A DNA stretch of 64,000 nucleotides from Lunularia cruciata (lineage: Eukaryota; Streptophyta; Marchantiopsida; Lunulariales; Lunulariaceae): contig OX419755.1 of NCBI GenBank assembly GCA_948567375.1, forward strand, positions 73,040,944 through 73,104,943, in the 5' to 3' direction. The translations under genes and the position numbers were made by a program. Shown here in pieces: positions 23,080 through 33,854 of this stretch (positions are counted from its first letter, which is position 1; every line of letters starts with the position of its first letter). The notes beneath the pieces are model-generated. The model made no database searches and was not told the origin of the DNA. It was given only the letters and a program-made list of their open reading frames with translations.

Positions 23080-25866
23080 TGTGACAACCCGGCAAATATC
23101 ACTTTTGCGGTAATCGGGTAAGTAAAGTTTGTTCCTACAGAGATACGAGTCAGAAATGTCCAAATACAAAGCAAAGTAACAATTTAGTTCTTCTTGGTTG
23201 CATCTTTAATCTCTCAGGTAGAAACCACACCCAGAAGAGAGTAACAAGCACTGACTTGTAGTCCTGTCACAAATTCACACTCCTTAATCACAACTCCTTC
23301 AAATCTTTCCAAACAATCTTGATTGTGATGATTCAGGCTCTCCCAAAAATGGTACTTCGCTGCAAAACGACTTTGCCTCAGAATTGTGTTCCACCCCTCC
23401 ACTGAAGGCACAACTTCCTCGATTGAAATTGTTCACATCAACTTCGCATTGCACTCACAAATGCAGAATACTACCAACACTACAATTCCTCTCAGATCTA
23501 TCAAGGCATTGCTCCAATTGCACTTCACTCACAATCAAACACACAGAATGAAGATCAAGGCTGTGGAATCCAACATCCAACAAGCACTCTGATTTGTACT
23601 TCAAATTTCTTCACATACTCACAAACATACACACAAAGTTGATACTCGGAATCAAGCTCAAGCGATGAGCACTGCTTCACAGCACTTCGCTTTATCTATT
23701 CTCAGAAATAATGAGCACTGAACAACAATTCTCTATGAATGCCACTCTTAAATAGTGAACAAATCGTCAATTCTAACAACTATACCATTCTACAACAACT
23801 TTTCTAACCTGCAGATCCAAAATGACAATGCACCTCTTCATATCTGCCTCTTCAAATCTCAAAACTGTTACTAATCCGATCTGATGTCTACTTCTTCCTC
23901 GGCTTTCAAACCCAAACTCGAAGTAATTTTACTTCCTAATATTCTGTCCTTGGTTTTCACATCTTCTACTTCTTCTACCAGATCCAACAATTCTCTTTCC
24001 TAATCTGAAATTCCACTAGTGGGCAATCTATCTAACTCCTTATCTCCCAACCCACTCTTCTCTAATGTTTCTGAGGGCAACTCCAAAGACATTTGGACTC
24101 CTATGTTATCTACTTCGGGTTTTGCTTTAACATCTTTCTGAAGTTTTTCTAGCTCTACTTTCACTAAGTCTAATCTAATGGAAATGTTATCCTCTACCTC
24201 TAAAACCTTCCTATCTACACAAGTTCTTAATTTAATTAACAAGGCATTCATCTCCGTGTCCTTTGCTTGTCTTTGCCTCGTCTCCTGCACCAACAACTTC
24301 AACTCGTGCAGACGCGCTTCTTCAATTCAAACGTTGGCTTCTGTACTTAACATCGCGTTCACCCTGAGGACTATCTCCTGCAATGGTTCCAATCTTGTCT
24401 TCCTTTCTCATTCCCGATCTGCAAGCTATTCCTCTTGGTACATCGCCAACTCTTCCTCAAACTCTGCTTTCACTGCTTCCTTCTCTTTCTCCTTCTGTTC
24501 AATCTTCTCTTCTTGATTACAAAGGAACTCTCGTAATCTCTCTTCTTCTCTTTATCGTGCAGCCAACTCTCATTGCCAGAGTTGCTTCTTCTCCTCCATA
24601 CTCTCCATCACTCTATCGAGCTCTTGATCCTTCACTGCTACCCTCGCCATAGCATGGATAAGCTCTACTCTTGAATCAGCAAACTGCTGCTTCAAGATTT
24701 CATATTCGGCTACCTGTCTCTCTCTTGCTATATCACTCTTCCTCACAAGATCTTCTCGATAGCTCACTTCTCTCTTCAGGTCTTCAATTACCTGACTTCT
24801 CTCTACTACTTCCGCTCGCAGTACTTCTCTCTCCTCCTCACCTCGGGTTACACTCCTCTTCAACTCCAAGTTCTCTTCTTCTAATCTTGCTACCACCTGC
24901 AATATAGTCTATACCTCCGGACAAGTCGACTGCATCTCCTTCTTCTTCTGCTCCAAATGCACCAACAAAGGGCACACTACCTCTTGCAGGTACTCCACTC
25001 CATCACTGGCAACTTTTTCCTCTCGCGGAGTGGTCTCTCTTTTCTCCTCGTGTTCTTCTGATACTCGCCTTCTTCTTTGGAGTCTTTGTATCGGGATTGA
25101 TGCCTCACTGCCCGAGCTTTCTTCTGCCTCTTCCTTCACTCTTCTCGGCCCCGCCTCACACTTCACCTTACGTCTCGAGCAAACTTCTTGCTGTACTATG
25201 ATCTTCTTGTCCTCAAGCACCGGTACTTCGTCTTCCAGTGATGTATTGGCTTTGGCTTCTACCTCGGCTTGCACTTCTTCTCCGTATTCTGCAGCCGCTG
25301 GCGCCGAGGTCATCTCTCCTCCGTCTTCACTATCACTGCTCGTATCTCCGCTCTGTAGTGTCAGCTCAGGTTCCTCCTCATGTTCCTCGTCCTCCGTTTT
25401 GAGCTCGGCCTCGCCTTCTGAGTCTTGATCTTCTGACTCAATTACCACCATTCCTTGCCTCGGGTTACTTCTCTGCATCTTCCGAGGTTTCTTGCTTTCT
25501 TCGGCTTCTGCTTGCCGAGTCCTCTTCTTTGTCGGGGTACTCACTATGACCTCCACGTTTTTCCCTTCTTGCATATGAGCCGCCAATTTTGAAACGGCCC
25601 TTTCTTGAATTTCTCGCCCCGATGAAAGGTTGTTAGACTATCTTCGCCTCGGGTTGAGCTCCCCCCAATCCAAAGACAATTTACTTCGGGTTGTATGCTG
25701 ATAGGGCATTTCTGAGTACTTCACCTTATGACCCAAAGTCATTTTACTTTGGGTTTCATCTTGAAGACTCTTTTCTTTGCTTTCTTTGGCCATATAGGCG
25801 CAATCCGACTTCTCTATACACTTCTTCTCCTTTATTCTGAAAAAAACAAAAAATGTGGGCACCACA
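23080..25866 (-). repeat. L2 5' LTR with a ~1-kb internal deletion
   Basis: It is collinear with the 3' LTR except that the segment corresponding to about 15630-16610 is missing. That removes the TATA box, the start and the whole conserved N-terminal domain of the LTR ORF. The two LTRs of a retrotransposon are identical at insertion, so the loss happened later. A few bases (CCT) are shared at the junction. Many other differences from the 3' LTR are C-to-T or G-to-A. Confidence 0.92.
23873..25566 (-). pseudogene. L2 5'-LTR ORF remnant: charged region, coiled coil, tail
   Basis: It retains only the middle and C-terminal parts of the LTR protein: the charged ESEDQDSEGEAELK stretch, then a long coiled coil (ARLEEENLELKRSV, REDLVRKSDIARERQ) and the acidic tail. 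The frame from 25586 to 24909 is open through the CGA codon that is TGA in the 3' LTR. It shares with the 3' LTR the stops at 24570-24572 (Trp to TGA compared with L3) and 24327-24329 (Cys to TGA compared with L3). Confidence 0.82.
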
Positions 25867-25871
25867 CGTTG

Positions 25872-26300
25872 GCAGCTCTCACACGATTGGACAAATTTGT
25901 GAACATCTCATGTCATGTTGGGCCACCATCATCGGTGTTGGAGTGTACCCAAGGTCTTGTCTACACCCATGTGTGCATCTATGGGTAAATCATGGGCTTG
26001 TTATAGGCGCACAAGTCGAAGATCACCTTTGGGTGGAACATAGATCCAGTCCTCATGGAATAGAAGGCCTTCCTTGATGGAGAAGATGTTGGACTCCTTG
26101 TCACATGTTGTAAGGCAACCATGTACCATTTGGAAGAAGAGATCTTGTTGTAGAGCTTACCAAAACTCATTTTGGACCTTGGAGTCAATTGACATCATTG
26201 TAATTGCTGCTGTGATGAGAGGAAGAGACTTCAAATCAGGTCGTTGTGATAAAGCATCAAGGATGACATGGAACCGACCTGGTTTGTACTCAAGTTTGAT
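25872..26300 (-). pseudogene. pol: A2 integrase N-terminal zinc-finger region
   Basis: Minus-strand frames show a gypsy integrase HHCC region in pieces, with a WWP block and a cysteine pair next to the L2 insertion point. After removal of L2 it joins the CQRN block at 13132. Frameshifts make a single reading impossible. Confidence 0.6.
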
Positions 26301-27690
26301 GTCAAACAATTGGAATTGTTCCTCCCATTGATGATGTCAACTCTTCATGTGTTCCAAGTATAAGGTCTACAACAATGGTTTGTGATCAGTTTGCATGATC
26401 ACTTGTTTCCCCAAGAGGTAATGCCTCCATACCTTAGTGGCATATACCATTGCAAGTTGTTCTTGATCTCAAGTAAAGTAGTTTCTTTCAGCCGTATTGA
26501 GTCAGAAAGACACAAAGGCAATGGGATGTAGTCCATCTGGGAATTCTTATTGCAACATGGCTCCAATTGCAAAGTTAGAAGCATCAAAATCAACCACACA
26601 TGTTAGTTGAGGATCATACGGTTGAAGAATGGGTCTTGAAGACACGATATGTTTCAACTTCTAGAATGCTTCTTTGTGCTTGGTGGCCTACTGGAAGCTC
26701 AAGTCCTTCCCCAAGAAGTCAGTCATGGTGCAACTACATGAGCATAATAATGGATGAACCGTCGGTAAAAACTAGCCAATCCATTAAATGCTTGTACTGC
26801 TATAACATCCTTTAGAGTAAGCCAATTAGTAATGGCCTTGATTTTCTCCTCTTCCATCTTGATCTCCTCTAATGAGATCTTGTGAACCAAGAAGGTAACT
26901 TCCTTTTGCCAAAAGACACACTTTGAGCTCTTGTAGTAAAATTTCCATTGTCATAGTTGTCTTAGGACTTCTCACATGTGATTCACGTGTTCTACCTCTG
27001 TCTTGCTATAGATTAAGATATCATCCAAGAACATCACCACGTACCAATCCAATAGTCCATCCAACACCCGATGCATCTGATCCATGAAGACTACTAGAGC
27101 ATTAGTAAGCCCGAAAGGCAGAACTCTCCACTCAAAATGCCCATACCTTGTGCAAAAGGTAGTCTTTTGCACATCTTCCCTATCAATGAGGATTTGCCAA
27201 TAGCCACTATGAAGATCCAGCTTGGAAAAGTATCATGCTCTACTCAATTGATCAAGCAAGTTATCAATCTGAAACAAGGGATATGCATTGTTCACTATTT
27301 GCTTATTGAGTCCATGATAATCAATACAAAAATGAAGTCCTCCATCCTTCTTTGGAACAAATAGTACTGGTGCTCCCCAAGGAGAGGTACTATGTTGTAT
27401 CAAGTCCTTCTCCAACAATTCCGTAAGTGTTGTTTGCAACTCCTCTAACTCCTTTGGTAAGAGCCAATAGATTGGTCTACTCATTGGAGTACTTCCTAGC
27501 AATTACTCAATCTTGAAAGGCATATCACAATCAAAGGGTAATCCCTTTGGCAGATCATCCAGAAACACATCCGCAAACTCTTGAACGATTTGATCAACCA
27601 TTGCTTGATGAGGCTCTTTACACTCCTCAGATTGTCCTTGTGCAATCGGCTTGATCCACACCACAAAAATAGACTTATCTTCCTCCAAAG
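26301..27690 (-). pseudogene. pol: A2 reverse transcriptase and RNase H
   Basis: RT pieces at 26972-27172, 27233-27502 and 27503-27688 carry [35 protein letters not shown] and MFLDDILIYS, so the catalytic aspartates survive although stops split the gene. RNase H at about 26399-26600 is shifted; one frame reads VDFDASNFAIGAML, the usual first catalytic block. The layout and residues match A1. Confidence 0.83.
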
Positions 27691-27934
27691 CTTACTCTAT
27701 GGCTGCTTCACTAACAAACTTCTCATCTAGGGATTCATCTCTTTGCAAAGCTTGCTCCTTGGTTGCCTTCCTAGCAAACTTCCCATCTTGGGACTCCTCT
27801 CCCTTCAAGGCATGCTCTATGGCTACCTTCCCGAAAAACTTTCCATCCTGGGACTGACTATTCATAGGTGTCTTACTCATAGGTGCCAAACAACCTAATC
27901 GGAAATTCCTACCTTGGTGTTGTACTTGAATATG

Positions 27935-28195
27935 TCATCGGGTCCAATCAAATTGAACTTTATGACATTCAAGCCAAGGTAGTCCTAAAATGACATCATA
28001 GTGTAGAGGTGCCACTACAAACCTCAAACACTCCTTCCCAATCTTAAAGGTAACAAGATGCAAGGTATTGAATGTGGAACCTTTTCTACTATCCGCTATC
28101 ATCAATCTACTTCCAATCACCGGCTTGATAGGAATACCCAATTGCTTTGCTACTTGCATAGACATGCAATTCTTTGAACTTCCAATATCAACCAA
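27935..28195 (-). pseudogene. A2 aspartic protease with altered active site
   Basis: The frame contains VDIGSSKNC where Asp-Ser/Thr-Gly is expected, so the catalytic triad residue Ser/Thr is Ile. It ends in the ILGLPWLECHKVQFDW block shared with A1. Length (about 86 codons) and position between gag and RT fit. Loss of the Ser/Thr would be expected to disable a retropepsin. Confidence 0.78.
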
Positions 28196-28199
28196 AATC

Positions 28200-29440
28200 C
28201 TACAACCTTGATTAGATATTGTACCTTACAAGTGAAGGAAACTTGCATAGGTCAAGCCTTCAATCCCATAGGAACTAACCAAGCTCATAGTAGGCGGCTC
28301 AAAATCTCCTACTGGTATTCCTTGTTTCCCTGATCATTCTGTTCCACAAACTCCATTTGGGCAACTTATTGAGGTCGCCCATTCCTAAGTGGACATTCAG
28401 CAATGCAATGTCCAACTTGGTAAAAATAAAAACAACCTCCATTTTGTCACAATCTTTCTCTATCCGTTGTACCAAGTGGTCTCCGTTGGATAGCATCAAT
28501 CTCCATTGGTGCCGGTTCTTCCACTCGTGCATAGTGTATTGGTAGGCTTTGTGGAAGTTGAGGTCAAGACCATGTTGTTGCAACCAAGGAATCAAAGCGC
28601 TCACCCAATTGCATGGCTTCTTCCACATTTTGTGGTTCTTGCACTGTTATCTCCAATTTGGTTCATGACTCCAATCTCTGCACAAATTGATCCAAAACTT
28701 CACCTTCTTGTATATCTAGAATTTGCATGATGATGTTTTGAAATTGTATGATGTAGCTCCTTACAAAGCCAATCTACTTCAACTTTGCCAATTTATCTTG
28801 TGTGGCTCGGGTGGCATTTATAGTTTGAAATTGGCCAAGTATTACATCCTTGAATTTTGCTTATGTCAAAATTGGTGCAACAATCTATCATTCAGCTCAC
28901 TCCACTTGGAATTGCCACCAAAGTTTTGCCACACCATCCAATTAGCTAGAAGCCAAGAGAATATTTTTCCGTTCATCTTGAAGATTGGTGGCTTCAAAGT
29001 AGCATTCATAGTCAAGCACAAAATTCTCCACTATGCCCGGAAGATTTTTGCCTTCAAACACCTTGGGTTTTGGAAATTGGATGTGATCTTCTCCATCTCA
29101 AACTGGTGCTCTCTCTATGTGTTCTTATCATTGCTGGTCTTGGTCATCCAACAATTGAGTAAGGTGCTCGATTTATTGCTACATTGCAAGGATAACGTCC
29201 GGTATTTCCACCATGACTACTACTCTATCCCACTACTCCCAATTTATCTAATTGATTAATACATAGATGCAACACGTCCATCATTCTCCATAAGTTACAA
29301 TCGGAAGTATCAAGGGTTCCTCAAAGAAGGTGATCATATGCAAAAAATCTTGTCCAAAGCGCAAGGTAATGAATTGTGTGAAATGATGCTTGGGTAATAT
29401 CTAGACATGAAAATCCCAATGGAGTGGCGGAAGTAGATTT
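28200..29440 (-). pseudogene. gag: A2 gag, decayed
   Basis: The region is collinear with A1 gag. The zinc knuckle near 28390-28440 reads CFYFYQVGHCIAEC, with the second cysteine replaced by Phe. A frame at 28299-28628 is in part antisense or shifted. No full-length gag frame survives. Confidence 0.65.
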
Positions 29441-29472
29441 GGTGGTCCATAAATTCCATCCATCCCATTCTT

Positions 29473-29484
29473 GTTCTGATACCA
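29473..29484 (-). other. A2 primer-binding site, tRNA-iMet type
   Basis: TGGTATCAGAAC on the minus strand shows one change from TGGTATCAGAGC, and sits one base from the LTR end exactly as in A1. Confidence 0.88.
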
Positions 29485-29485
29485 A

Positions 29486-29894
29486 TGTAAAAGTCCAAGA
29501 CTGAGGAGAGAAAGAGGAGAATGGAAGCTCACATTGGGACACTTGAATGAGGGAAAACTCCAAATGCCTAGCATGAGCTTTGGCTTTGGTATTTATAGGT
29601 AGCATACAAGGCCCTTGAGAAGCTTCTCAAGAAGTTTCCTTGAGCCATTTTTGTAAAGTGCAAGCCAAGTTAACTAGGAAGCCTCTCAAGAAACTTCCTT
29701 CTAGAAGCCGCTTACTTGGCGTGCAAGCTAAGCTAGTTGGAAGCTTCTAGAAGCTTCCTTTTAGATGCTACTTATTTGAGGGGCAAGCTTCCCAAGAAGT
29801 ATTCTAGATACTTCTAGAATATTCTAGGCTAATTTGTGTTATTTGCTACTTCGTTACCCTTACTAACTTCGTTGCTAAACTCCATATTGTTACA
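29486..29894 (-). repeat. A2 5' LTR
   Basis: 409 bp, TG...CA in the plus reading, homologous to 11527-11952 and 2642-3065. It is 17 bp shorter than its partner through small indels in the AAGCTTC-rich part. The duplication TTGTG follows at 29895. Confidence 0.92.
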
Positions 29895-29899
29895 TTGTG

Positions 29900-30539
29900 G
29901 CAAGAAGGAGGACAAGAATGAAGGAGTCTCTTCTTGATTTTCTACTGGGAGTTGAAGCTCTTGAAGACCATCCCATCCATCTCTGCTATTGGGCAATCAA
30001 GTCTAGGAATTTTTTATCAATCGACCAATGTTGCGTTTCTAATAAGGGCTTTTCCTTAGATTTTGAAGTCTATTATTGTCCTTTGGAGGAAAGTGAGAAA
30101 GGAAGGGAAGAAACTTTCTGTAAAGTGAGCAATGAATGGACACACAAAACTGCTGCTATTGCTCCTATATTGTAGGCGAGGGTATGTTGGGTGTGTAAGG
30201 AGGAGGAGCAGCAGATTGTTGGATTGAGGGAAGTCAAGATCGGGACCAAAAATCAATCGGGACTTCACAAAGACAGGGAGGTAGAAGGGACTGAGTAGGA
30301 ACAAATAAGATGATCAAGAATTGGTGCGGTGAGAGTGGAACAAACAGAAGCAGCAAAAATGATTGGTTTTGACCTATCTGGTGAAGCTTGGACAGAGAGA
30401 AAACCACTTCTTCTTTCTTGGTTTGCCTCTTGAACATCACTTTCTTCCAATCTAGAATAGACTGCTTCCTCACAAACCTTAGTAGGAATACTTTTATCAT
30501 ACCCATGGGAGGGCTCATCTATAAATTAATGTGAGTTTG
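29900..30539. other. Unassigned sequence between A2 and a possible broken gene
   Basis: A plus-strand frame (29897-30175, 92 codons) and a minus-strand frame around 30265-30510 (containing DKSIPTKVCEEAVYSRLEES) look somewhat protein-like but match no family I recognise. The first continues leftward into 11450-11526 once A2 is removed. I cannot say whether either is real. Confidence 0.3.
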
Positions 30540-31010
30540 AGCTTTCCCAGCCTGCCCCATTGACACCCCAAGATTTTGTTTTTGAAGTACTTGGGTAGTC
30601 CGATGCAAGAGAACTAATAAGTGAAAGGACCTCCTTCAAATACCCTTCACAACAATTTTAGAGTCACTCCTTTTCCCTTGGCTGCAAGTAGTGCAGCCTA
30701 TGTCCTCAAGAGATGGACAAACTCTAGGACATTTAGCATCACTTTCATTAAACTTTTTTTTGGAATCTTTTGGGTTTTATCAAAGAGGAGGCATGTGGTT
30801 CTAGATTCTCTTTCAGACTTTGATGTAAGGTCAAAGCTCTTGTAATAGGAGATGTGATTGCAATTAAATCACAATCCTCTTCCAAAAGAACATAATTCTG
30901 GGATAACATATCTAGACATCCACTCAGGTTGTCACCTTCATCATCAGAATCTTTACTAGGAAGTTCATGCATTGGTGCAGCAAATAATGCATCTGAGATG
31001 GAAGAGCTAC
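30540..31010 (-). pseudogene. Possible broken host coding segment, unknown
   Basis: The minus strand has an open frame with the uneven composition of a real protein (SSSISDALFAAPMHELP, then DDEGDNLSGCLDMLSQNY, then LEEDCDLIAITSP). It stops at a run of A's (FQKKV-stop). Shifting one base there continues as KFNESDAKCPRVCPSLED and CTTCSQGKRSDSK before a stop at about 30652. It is not similar to any retroelement protein I know. It could be an exon of a decayed gene or a chance frame. Confidence 0.35.
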
Positions 31011-31436
31011 CCTAAACCCCCTCTCTATGCTGAAGATTGCTTGATGATATAAATTGTACTGCAAGATTCAAACTTTGCCACTCCGGTAGCTTCACCATTG
31101 TGCATATAAGCCTTTTATTCCAGGTGCAACTTTCACAAAAGGTAATTTTCCAGCAGCATCCCTTATCCCCCTTTGGAATTTATTTCATAAGTTTTGACTC
31201 AGGACTCAGATGAATATTTTGTTTAGTGCATTGGAAAGCCTATCTTTAGGGTTACAAGTTGATGCAATTAGATGGTGACTTTGAGTATTTGAAGGAGCTG
31301 CTGTAAAATTATTTCTGTCTTATGACCCACTCCCTTGAGTATTGGAGTTTTAAGGTAGAAGGTTTAGGGACTCAAGAAAAGTCTTTAAGTGCAGCAATAT
31401 CCTCAGTAGTACTTGTGAAGCATAAGAAAGCAGAGA

Positions 31437-32297
31437 TTGAATACCTTAAAGCTTGGTGGACCTAAGTTTGATGTGGCAAAGTTTGATGGCCGCATGGATT
31501 ACTTGCTATGGGAATGCCAAGTGAAAGGAGTGTTGAGGGCAGCTAGTTTGGGTAAGCTCTTGAGGGAGAAACCTGAGAATGTGAAACAAAGTGATTGGGA
31601 TGATATGCAAGAACAAGTTGCAAATACTGTTTTGCTTCACCTTCAGCCCCATGTAATCAAGCAAGTGTGGGAGCATTCTGATTGTACCTCCTTGTTTGAT
31701 GCACTTCATAGCAAGTATCATTAGAATGAATTGTCAAATCGATTGTACACAAATCTCAAACTAATCACATTCAAGATGAAACCAAAGACCAATAGTAGAG
31801 ACCATGTGGATGCATTTTGTGACCTAGTATAGACTTGAAAAACTTGGGAGAAGACTTGAATGAGGAGCGGAAGGCATTGGAAGGCACTTGTTGGGCTCCT
31901 TACCGCCATCCTATCAATCACTTTCACAAGTTCTATTACACCGTGAGAAGAAGACTATTACATTTGAAGAGGTGACATTAGCTCTACTTCTGGATGACTT
32001 GCAACAAAAACTTGTTGCAACCTCAATGTCATCTTTTATTCCAGGCAATGCTTTGGTTGTCCAATGTGGGAGAGCTCAATAGAGGACTAATGATGGTGAT
32101 AAGAGGAAAACCAAGGCCAGGTCCAGGTCTAAGACTAGAGGCAAGTCCAAGGAGAAGAAACATGTGACTTGTTTGGGATGTGGCAAAGTAGGACATATGA
32201 AGAAGGAGTGTAAAGCTAAGGGCAAAGGAAAGGTAGATGAAGGTTCTTCAACAAACATAGCTTATGCTGAGGAAGATACTGATCTATTGGATGATTA
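31437..32297 (+). pseudogene. gag: Copia gag with CCHC zinc knuckle
   Basis: The frame opens MNTLKLGGPKFDVAKFDGRM, then LLWECQVKGVLRA, the usual Ty1/copia gag start. A second piece (31888-32082) has LGSLPPSYQSL, a conserved gag block. A complete knuckle CLGCGKVGHMKKEC lies at about 32168-32211. Stops and shifts at 31724-31890 break the gene. It is followed directly by protease and integrase in the same direction, the copia order. Confidence 0.88.
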
Positions 32298-32346
32298 GTA
32301 TGATTTGTGATGTTGTGGGTATGCCCTTTGTGCCTCATCTCCTAGT

Positions 32347-32628
32347 ATGGATGATGAGTGGATTCTAGATTGTGCTTGCTTGTACCATATATGCTATATC
32401 AAGGAGTCCTTCTATTCACTTCCAACATCAAATGGTTCAGTTTTGATGGGGAATGATCAACCTTGTTGGATTGAGGGTATTGGATCCATAAGGATTCAAA
32501 TGTTTGATGGAGCTATGCGGAAGTTCAATGATGTTTGGTTCATACTTGACATGAAGAAGAACCTGATTTCCCTTGGAGTATTGCATGCCAAAGGTCATCA
32601 ATGGAGTGTTGGTGATGGGGTACTTTGA
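32347..32628 (+). pseudogene. Copia protease with lost active site
   Basis: The N-terminus reads WILDCACLYHIC; copia proteases have ILDSGAS/C-H at this spot, so Asp is kept but the Ser-Gly is Cys-Ala. Downstream blocks (FNDVWFILDMKKNLISLGVL, KGHQWSV) are typical of copia PR and the linker to integrase. The substitution should inactivate it. Confidence 0.82.
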
Positions 32629-33601
32629 GTCACTTCTGGTAGAAAGGTTATCTTGCAAGGTAATTTTCAAAAGAATCTATTTATATTGGAGTGCACTATT
32701 GTGTGTGGAGAAGCCAATGTAATTGTAAATGTAAGCCAAGGTCTCAGGATGGGATGATAACTGTGTGGCATTCATGGCTAGGTCATTTAAGTCACATTTA
32801 GGGTTTGGCTGTCTTGAAAAGAAATGGCTTGCTATCTAGCTTGAGGACTGTGAAGTTGGATTTTTGTGAGCATTGCATCTTTGGAAAACACAGCAGATCT
32901 GTTTTTGGAGTGGGGACCCAAAGTTCCAAGGGTCTACTTGAGTATGTACTTAGTGATGTGTGGGGACCATCTCCTACACCCTCACACTTTGGAAAAATTT
33001 ACTATGTAACATTTATTGATGATTACTTGAGGTTTGTGTGGATTTTTTCATGCACCACAAGTTTGAAGTCTTTGCCACTTTCAAGAAATGAAAGATCCAA
33101 GTAGAGACTAAGATTAGAGAGAAGGTGAGGTGTCTAAGATCAGACAACAGCAAGGAGTATGTCTCTGGAGAGGTTCAGGCATACTGCACAGAACAGGAGA
33201 TAACTCACCACCTTACCATAACTTACACTCCATAGTAGAATGGTATTGATGAACGGCTCAACCGGACATTGTTGGAACATGCACAGAGTATGTTGAGTGA
33301 ATCAAAGTTGCCACAAGAGTTTTGGGCTGAAGTTGTCAACACAACAACATATGTGGTAAATATTTCTCCATCAAACGCAATCAACTTCAAGATGCCATAT
33401 GAGTTGAGGCATCAGCTACCAGCTGATTATAGTAGATTGAAGATATTTGGTTGTGATGCATATTCACTCACACCTAAGGAGAATAGGTCCAAGTTGGATG
33501 CTAAGTCAAAGAAATGTGCTTTTCTTGGCTATGCAAGTGGAGTGAAAGGTTATAGGTTATGGGATCCAATAGCATGTAAGGTTGTGGTCAGTAGGGATGT
33601 T
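32629..33601 (+). pseudogene. pol: Copia integrase, first part, interrupted by L3
   Basis: The HHCC zinc region (LGHLSHLGL, then DFCEHCIFGKHSR) leads into the core with SDVWGPSPTPS and FIDDY, then a frame-shifted piece with RSDNSKEY (second Asp) and ERLNRTLLEHAQSML (Glu). The C-terminal part has FGCDAYSLTPKENRSKLD and KCAFLGYASGVKGYRLWD. The frame ends at VVVSRDV where L3 enters at ATGTT; it continues at 42565. Confidence 0.87.
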
Positions 33602-33854
33602 TGTGACAACCCGGAAAATATCACTTTTGCGGCAATCGGGTAAGTAAAGTTTGTTCCCACAGAGATACAAGTCAGAAATGTCTAAATACAAAGTCAAACA
33701 ATAACATGTAGTTCTTCTTGGTTGCATCTTTAATCTCTCAGGTAGAAACCACACCCAAAAGAGAGTAACAAGCACTGACTCACAATCTTGTCACAAATTC
33801 ACACTCCTTAATCACAAATCCATCAATTCTTTCCAAACAATCTTGATTGTGATG

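Larger units (their letters stand above)
13133..25866 (-). mobile_element. L2: complete Ty3/gypsy element with giant coding LTRs
   Basis: The 12,734-bp insertion is bounded by a perfect CGTTG duplication (13128-13132 and 25867-25871) and sits in the A2 integrase. Its LTRs are 3,780 bp (3', left) and 2,787 bp (5', right; about 1 kb deleted). The internal region of about 6.2 kb carries, on the minus strand, a tRNA-Asp-type primer site, gag, protease, RT, RNase H, integrase and a polypurine tract. There is no chromodomain. Pol resembles the Athila/Tat group (FIDDFCVFG at the catalytic site). It is the only L member here with full internal coding. Confidence 0.95.
11527..29894 (-). mobile_element. 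A2: complete but decayed chromovirus, split by L2
   Basis: Minus-strand order is 5' LTR (29486-29894), primer site, gag, protease, RT, RNase H, integrase (broken by L2 at the zinc-finger end), integrase core, chromodomain, polypurine tract, 3' LTR (11527-11952). A perfect 5-bp duplication, TTGTG, flanks it at 11522-11526 and 29895-29899. Removing L2 and one copy of its CGTTG duplication rejoins the integrase so that the CQRNKANNQKPSG block reads through. Many stops and shifts are present. A terminal chromodomain places it in the plant chromoviruses (Tekay/Del-like at a guess). Confidence 0.93.
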
